Positions 57,758 through 64,000 of a DNA stretch of 64,000 nt are shown piece after piece. Each line of letters starts with the position of its first letter. Within the stretch, counting starts at the first letter, position 1. The notes beneath the pieces were generated by a model. That model worked only from the letters and a program-made list of their open reading frames with translations, was not told the DNA's origin and did no database searches. The stretch comes from Rutstroemia sp. NJR-2017a BVV2 (Eukaryota; Ascomycota; Leotiomycetes; Helotiales; Rutstroemiaceae): contig NJPS01000033.1 of assembly GCA_002946415.1 (NCBI GenBank), positions 806,001 to 870,000 of the forward strand, read 5' to 3'. A program made the position numbers and the translations under genes.

Positions 57758-60700
57758 TGATCCAGCTCGGTTTACCAAAGATCTTACAAGTTACCACGAA
57801 AGAACTTTTACGTCTGGTGCCTAACAAGTACAGCGATGTCTTCGGCGACTTCGGGTTGTGATGACTGAACCTCGGATCAAGAGAATAATCGATTCATCCG
57901 CGGAGTGTTTGACTGTCAGAGTACGCTGTCTTGATTAGAAGCAGGTCGCCAAAGACTTGACATTGAAATATACTTTACGCATTCGGACTTCAAAATTCAG
58001 CGAAGTAAAAAGTCAAATTACATACCCTGGCGCAATACAAAATCCTACATCCTGGACAGCGAACAGGACGGATCGTTGTTCTCCAGAGACGTCTACGGAA
58101 CATGCCCCTTCAAGCATGCCATCAATATCTCACAGCTTCAGAACCTATTCTAGTCCGCTCAAATATTGATCGAAGCTGTCATATTGGAGAATCGTCTCTA
58201 ACCTTGCGAGGCGGGATACTTTGTACCTGGGAAGGTTTACCGTGCCATCCCTGGACTTGATAATTCCTTCCGGGGTAGACGGCACATTCCTGAAAGCTAG
58301 TTGTAAATACCGAGAAGTGCGTCTATGCAACGAAAATACCGGATACGAAGGTTTTTCTTTTTAGGAAGGGTAGCCTTTGATTGTATCGACCGACAGGCAT
58401 ACAAGCATGGTGCGGACTTAAGGCATCATGTGGCCTCCGGTAATTCTAAACCTTATTGACACCGCAAGGTGATATGGCCTTGGAGTGCACGAATCACGTC
58501 GCGGCGGTGTGAAGAATGACAGCTGATAAGTGCCCAATGAACTCTCATTATTATTGTCTGTTTCAACGGAAAAAGGTTGATCTGGGACCGGGCTGTTGGA
58601 TATGGCGGGGTCTCCATGTTTATCGTTTTGCCAAGGTGGAACTCGCCGCCTTTCTTGGAAGCCAACCCGGCATGGAGGTAAATGTTGACTTTACTTCGTA
58701 CATGCTCCAATGACGGAAGGGCGTCTCTTCTTCTATAACCCCCTGGGATTAACAGAATCTTGAGGTCAGACACTCCGTACAGATCTATCATCTACTTTGG
58801 ACTGCTGGTGAGCAAGTTGAATATCCGGAATCCTAGCAAATCGTTCTGTCGCATAGCACAAGGGCATGCATCAATTCGATATATACCTTTTCCACGAAGT
58901 TAGAAGATTCTCCAACGTAGGATGAAATAACTGCCGTCACGGATCCGTTCCCATCGCCGATTCCGGATATTCAAAATCTGCCTCGCTCAGAACCAGAAAA
59001 GCTTGTTCTATACAGAACATCTCTGCCTTCACAACAACCATGCTTTCGGGATCTTGGCCCGTCTATCCTTTCGGTCGAAAGCTTGCCAACCTCTCTCTCT
59101 GTGTATACACTTTTCCTGCTATACCATCTGGCCCCCTCGGATCATCATTGTCCACCTGCGCAACGCAACGGGCAGCTTGCTGACCTCTCCTCGCCAAAAT
59201 TGCCTTGCTTCTCCCGCAATACCGCGCAGAGACAAGTGTCAATTCCATCTTCATCATGTTTCAGAACCACCGACCACAGCTTTCTCTTACTTACCCCACT
59301 GAGTCCTTGTAATCGTCAGCCCAGCCCAGCCAGCACAGCCCGTTTTAACTTGCGATGATGAACCCACCCACCCACGCAAACAGTGACGCACGACGCACGC
59401 ATCATCACCGCTCGTCCCAATTTCCCACATCTCCTTCCCCATCGTTCGGTGCATGCACAGACAACGTTGGGGAAGGTCGAGAGTTTCCGATGTCACTTGT
59501 AGATCTGGATCTGCATCTGGCCTGGTTTGCGGCCGCCACTACATAGCTTCCTATCCATGCGAGCCGTTTCTGAAAGTCTGAGATGAAACGGCCTATACAA
59601 GTATATGTGTACTAGGAGAATAACATTTCTCCGAAGGCCGTTATTTCTTGGCGTGGTGGATGGATGGTGGGTGGATGGTGGATGGTTGAGAGGGAATGGA
59701 ATTTCAAAGCGAGCTTGGACTTGGGTCATGCGTGGCGCGAACACTACTGTATTGTCGGTACACTATTCTAGGTGATCTTACTACTTGGCACTAGTACTTG
59801 TTTTGCGTCTCCAGAGTTTAAATATAGACTCACTCAACTAACCAGCGCGGGGGGGTTTGTGAAACGTCTGTGAGTTCGTACATACACCAAGTATAGCCTT
59901 TTGTTTTTTGAAAAGTATGTTTTTGGATTTTTTTGGTTTTATTGTTAGCATCATTATTGCTGTTTTGTTTGTTTCTCCACTAGCTAGGTGCGCGGCAGGG
60001 ACGTGGATGTGGACATGAACGAATGAACGGAACGAGGGATGGGTTGGGATGTTATGGGATGTCACTGATGCGAGCGGGAGGCTGGATGTAGACCGGACTG
60101 GACTTTGCTTCATGGGGCAGTCTGGTCAGGAAACGGTCAGTGTTCAATGACGGGTGCCGTTTTCGGATGCACTGCACTGTCCCTTCAGGGTATGTACGGG
60201 AATAGAAGCGATTGATTGATTGGCGCGCAAGTGATAGATGGTATATTCTCGAGCTGCTACCTTGCGGCGCTGTCCACGGATAGATACATCAATGCAAGTG
60301 CAGCAACTTAAGACGACCAAGCCCAAGAACAAGAACTCTCAAACAAACCAGACGGGCTGGCTTTGGGACAGCATGGTAGCAGCACCAGCCCGCATGCTGT
60401 ATCTTTCCTCCCAGACCAATCCGTATATCCGTATCCAAGCTTCCGTTCCCAAGACGATCGAGATCCCACGTTTTTCTGCAACAGTGCGTGCGTGCGAACG
60501 TGCGTGCGGATATAATGACGATGATTTGTTTCCGTTCCCGTTCGTTCGTTCGTTCGTTCGTCCAAAATAACTTTTCTGCTCGGCTGTTTTTGTTTTGTTT
60601 TATGAGGGTTAAGAATAGATGGGTGGATTGGTTGAGAGATGATAGAAATAGGTTGTTATTGAAATACTGCTGTGGGTGGACAGGACAAGCGCCAGGAATG

Positions 60701-61297
60701 CATCGCATATGCGGGCTGGATTCGGTTGGCGCGTTTGCTTGGATTGTGTTGTGTTTATATATACTTTTGTGCTACTGTTACTGTTCGGGAGAAAAGTGTA
60801 TATTTGGGTAATGGTGGGTATATAGGTAATAATAGTGATGATGATATTGTTGGTGTTGTTTCTGGATTACCTGGATGGATGGATGGATATATTTTTTGAG
60901 GAAGTTCCTTTTCAGTTTGGGAAAAGAATTAGCCTAACTTAACTTTGATGGATGAACGAATTGAGTTTCTTTTTGGTATAGAGTTATTGAATCTAAATCT
61001 GCATTCGGGTTTGGATTTCCTTTTCTGGACTCTAGGGGTAGTGAGGATGGGAAAGTATGTAGGGTATGATATGAATTGGTGGAGAAAGATATTGATGGAG
61101 TAAGCTAAGTCAAACTTGAAAGCTATTCGCTTCCAGATTTATCTTCCCTCATGCTTGTCTTTGTATTGCATCTTGTTTGTATGTCCGCATGCAAGAATGA
61201 ATGATACCGTGCATGATCTTCGTCTCCTATCTCCCTCCCTCATACACCCCCTTCCCCCTTCCCCTATCCCTCTCCTACCCCGCAACAATCAACCAAA
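57758..61297. other. Gene-poor region with simple repeats
   Basis: 3.5 kb in which I cannot support any gene. GGTGGAT-type repeats occur at 59652-59685 and CGTG/CGTTCG arrays at 60484-60562. A poly-T/TG-rich stretch follows 60570. Open frames of 60-140 codons here have repeat-derived or random composition. Small multi-exon genes could still hide in it. Confidence 0.4.
60484..60562. repeat. (CGTG)n and (CGTT)n tetranucleotide arrays
   Basis: CGTGCGTGCGAACGTGCGTG is followed, after about 30 bases, by about six CGTT units. Typical microsatellite. Confidence 0.8.
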
Positions 61298-61719
61298 TTA
61301 ATCCGACCCAATCCTAGTAAAACTCAAGTTCCCACACCCAACATTCGTCTTGATGGTAATAATGCAGCCGTCGGCGAGATCGCCGGAGAATGAACAGGAG
61401 CTGGAGGTCCCGGTTATGGTTTGGGGGGCGCCGGCGTGGTCTGCGGGTTTGTTAGAAGAGGGAAGTTTGGTCGAGGGGGAGGGGAGGGGGGAGGGGGATA
61501 GCTAGATAGATACCTTTAGGTTCCGAATGTTGAGCCTTGAAATCACCTACGGTAGTAGAATGAACGGTGAAGTAGCACGCGTTGGATACTACGGGTGGGA
61601 GAAAGGTTGTATTAGAGTTTGTGAGTCTGTTTGGAGATGGGTCATAGTGCGGGGAAGGGGGAAAACTCACAGGGTAAGATGAGCACTGCGGAGGAGAAAA
61701 GTAGAGTGAGGAGATGCAT
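61298..61719 (-). CDS. Small secreted four-cysteine protein, 88 residues, candidate effector
   Basis: Three exons, 61671-61719, 61514-61588 and 61298-61440, total 267 nt. Introns use GTGAGT..CCGTAG and GTATCT..CCGCAG. The protein starts MHLLTLLFSSAVLILPLSNA, a strong signal peptide probably cut before Cys21. The mature part of about 68 residues contains Cys21, Cys57, Cys67 and Cys77 and blocks CYFTVHSTTVGDF, SCSFSGDLADGC and NVGCGNLSFTRIGSD. No similarity to a named family is recognised. Size, secretion signal and even cysteine number fit fungal apoplastic effectors or antimicrobial proteins (inference). A TATATATAA box lies 120-130 bases upstream. It stands alone in a gene-poor, repeat-bearing region. 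The longest single exon frame is under 60 codons, so it is easily missed. Confidence 0.8.
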
Positions 61720-64000
61720 GGTTGATAGGGACACAGCAGGTCACTTGTTATTTTGAATCTAGGTATAGGAAGATTTGAGGACTTGATTAAAGTTGATCCG
61801 TGAGTCGGGTTTGTGTGGGAGACTTTGTTTGTATTTATATTATATATATGCGCGGTTACTGCGGAATATCAGGTATATGGATGTATGGTTTCCTTGAATA
61901 TCTTCACTGATTGACAGTCTGCATACCGACATTCGTTGCCTGCATGTACTTATTCATCCATTTGCTTGATTGTTCAATTATTCACATCCTCCACATATCA
62001 CAGCACCGCACTACGCTGCATCACTATCCTGTCCTCTTGCACCAACATCCAACCCCACTACCCAAACGAACTATCTCACCCCACGAAATCTGCACAATGA
62101 TGGCATACCCAACGCTCCCAAGACCCTATCTGCATATCCGAATATTTTACCCGGCTTATCAATTACTTGCTTAGGAGTGATGTACATATATTTTCGACTG
62201 CGCCGACCGCGATGGTAGTACTGCAGTTGTAAAATAGATTGAAGTATTGGATATATGCAGGGCCAAGAAACTTTTCCTTGATGCTTTGGATAGCATTGAA
62301 CGAGGAATGAATGCTAAGGCAGATGTCGGGCCCGAGAGTTGAGATGAACGATTGAAGTAAAGTTGCAAGAGAACAGAGAGGAGAGAGAATGAAAGTGGAA
62401 AAAGCGGGCAAAGAAGGAAACGATGAATAATCCGGTGCATACGCCACTACATAGATACTTCTCATGTCGTCGTATGCATCTCGTGTCTTATCCTATCACT
62501 CCGTATACGTATACCATATCGCAAGCCTTCTTTAAAGTTCAAACACGAGAAAAGTCAATAAGCAAATAAGCAAAACCAAGCAAAACAAAACAAAATCCTA
62601 ATCAGCCTCAAGTCTCAGTGAGTCTCAGCCTCGCATACACGCATACATTTCTATTGTTCCAAACATAGCTGAGCCTCAAAACATAGCTGGCTGTAGCCTC
62701 ACCATCCATCTCAGTCATCCATCATGTCTCACCGTATTTATCTTCATGCCTTGGACGCATAAAGGCACTGTATATAGGTTAGGCAAACATGTTGTGTTCG
62801 GACCGGGGATGCGGGAATCCTACCTCATCCTTCCTTCCTCCAAGCCCGGATCGGATTTCTAGATGGTGGTGTAGTAGTTGGCGCTTATATGCGTCGTGGC
62901 TGGCCAGGAAGAACTACTTACCCGAGACGGATGATACGTGACGCGCATTCATTCATTCATCTTCGCCTAAGGTAAAGCAAGAAGGATTCGCTGTCTACTG
63001 TAATACGAACCGTACGTACATGCGTGGAAGTTAATGGATCTGTTCGGCTTCGAATAGGTAAGTCCGAATAAGCTGAATAACACGGACTATGATATTATTC
63101 GGGATTCCATTCCGAACAACCATACCAGCGTCAGCACCACCAAGACCTGATACTAGGTGTGTAGTAGGCAGCAAAGTATCACTTCACTAGCTTGAGATAT
63201 TGAATATTGACTTCATTTCAATGTTGCTGTACCTGTCTACCCACTTTTACAACGGGTGACTTCACAGCTACGCCATATGAGCCGAGTATACGCACATCTA
63301 CCACGTCCTGCAAGCAGTGCAAGGCCAAGGTATGACTAAGGTAAAAACCATCTGAATGAGCAAGATTAGTACAAGAACTAAGACAAACTCTGCAAGCAGT
63401 ACCTGACCTAACCACCAACCTAGCTCGGATATTGCCTTATTCTCCCTTTCTCCGTGATGTAGTCCGTGATGTAATGAAAGTTTTTCCTTCACCAAGTGAC
63501 ATCACCGCCGAAATTCTTTCACCCCGTCGCGTCAGCATTTGTATCAGCATTGGCATCAGCATCAATATCGTCCGAGTTAAGAGTTGACGACACACCAACA
63601 AACCGCAGGAACAAGAAACGGCTTCTACGTCCAAGCTAGTCGCTAGCTCGCCAGAGTAAGCAAGATATTGCTGGGAAACAAATCCAAAGTTGGTTATTCC
63701 CACGCTATCGAAAGCCAAGAATCCCAGCAAATCCAAGATATCCACAAAAGGCAGCGTTAGAAGTTTCGAACTACGTTCCCAAAAAATTGTTTCTGTGCTA
63801 AGCTCCTAAGCTCCCTCCCACCGCCTTCTTCCCCTCCAGGATCATCCTCTATATCAGACACACCGAAAGATGCAAAATAATAATGACCAGTCAACCAAGT
63901 TAACTTTGAAGGAAAAAAACAAGCATCACCCTGGTCCTTGCCACGCGGAGAAAAAAGAGGTTGACAGATGATTCTTTCGAACTTTCGAAAAGAAGATGAA
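61720..64000. other. Gene-poor region to window end
   Basis: 2.3 kb with the promoter of the small secreted protein at the left. No supported coding region. Minus-strand frames at 62163-62465 and 63437-63745 have ATG or near starts but no family features, and their composition is ordinary for non-coding sequence. Confidence 0.4.
61836..61849 (-). promoter_or_regulatory. TATA box of the small secreted protein gene
   Basis: On the minus strand the sequence reads ATATATATAATATA, 117-130 bases before the ATG at 61719, which supports the gene model. Confidence 0.5.

Noticed and set aside
62163..62465. 100-codon minus-strand frame with an ATG and hydrophobic start
   Set aside because: No clear signal-peptide cleavage pattern or cysteine pattern; composition is ordinary for non-coding DNA. 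Kept only as a remote possibility.
1..64000. CRISPR arrays, rRNA genes, intact transposons
   Set aside because: No regularly spaced identical repeats, no rRNA-like blocks, no reverse transcriptase or transposase motifs seen on either strand.

Overview
The window is nuclear DNA of a filamentous ascomycete. The genes carry many short GT..AG introns, mostly 48-65 nt with CTAAC/CTGAC-type branch points. There are no operons or ribosome binding sites. The proteins are fungal throughout (RPB2, KRE6/SKN1, TFB5, PET117, VMA10, GH6 and GH5 cellulases with CBM1). The enzyme set and gene style suggest a plant-associated Leotiomycete (Botrytis/Sclerotinia-like). That placement is inference, because no search could be run. 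I rebuilt exon structures by hand. In almost every multi-exon gene the joined exons sum to a multiple of three and restore a conserved family motif across the junction.

Left part (1-5 kb): the 5' part of RFC1 (minus, cut by the window edge), mitochondrial uL16m (plus), a 72-residue TFIIH subunit TFB5 (minus, three exons), and a one-pass membrane protein with two PPxY motifs. At 5-10 kb an intracellular-type GH51 arabinofuranosidase and a sugar-porter MFS protein are divergently transcribed from an 0.8 kb shared promoter, which looks like an arabinose release-and-uptake pair. KRE6/SKN1 (beta-1,6-glucan synthesis) follows at 11.6-13.8 kb. Next comes about 6 kb with no recognisable gene, holding a decayed repeat family at 18.6-19.0 kb.

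Middle (19.8-39.3 kb): two small conserved-looking proteins, ribosomal protein uL3, a DHA2-type MFS exporter, a GH18 chitinase with an unusual long N-terminal extension, an ADH6-type zinc alcohol dehydrogenase, complete RPB2, PET117 (cytochrome oxidase assembly), VMA10 (V-ATPase G subunit, with a coding exon that is only ATG) and a TGL2-like mitochondrial lipase.

Right part: a plant-cell-wall-degrading block (40.8-47.5 kb) with cellobiohydrolase Cel6A, endoglucanase Cel5A and a PL1 pectate lyase. Between the two cellulases lies a palindrome flanked by CreA-like and XlnR-like sites. Then come an HMCES/SRAP abasic-site protein, an NCS1 nucleobase permease and an unrecognised acidic nuclear-looking protein. 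At 61.3-61.7 kb there is a previously easy-to-miss three-exon gene for an 88-residue secreted four-cysteine protein. The rest (57.8-61.3 and 61.7-64 kb) is gene-poor with simple repeats. No rRNA, tRNA, CRISPR or intact transposon was seen.
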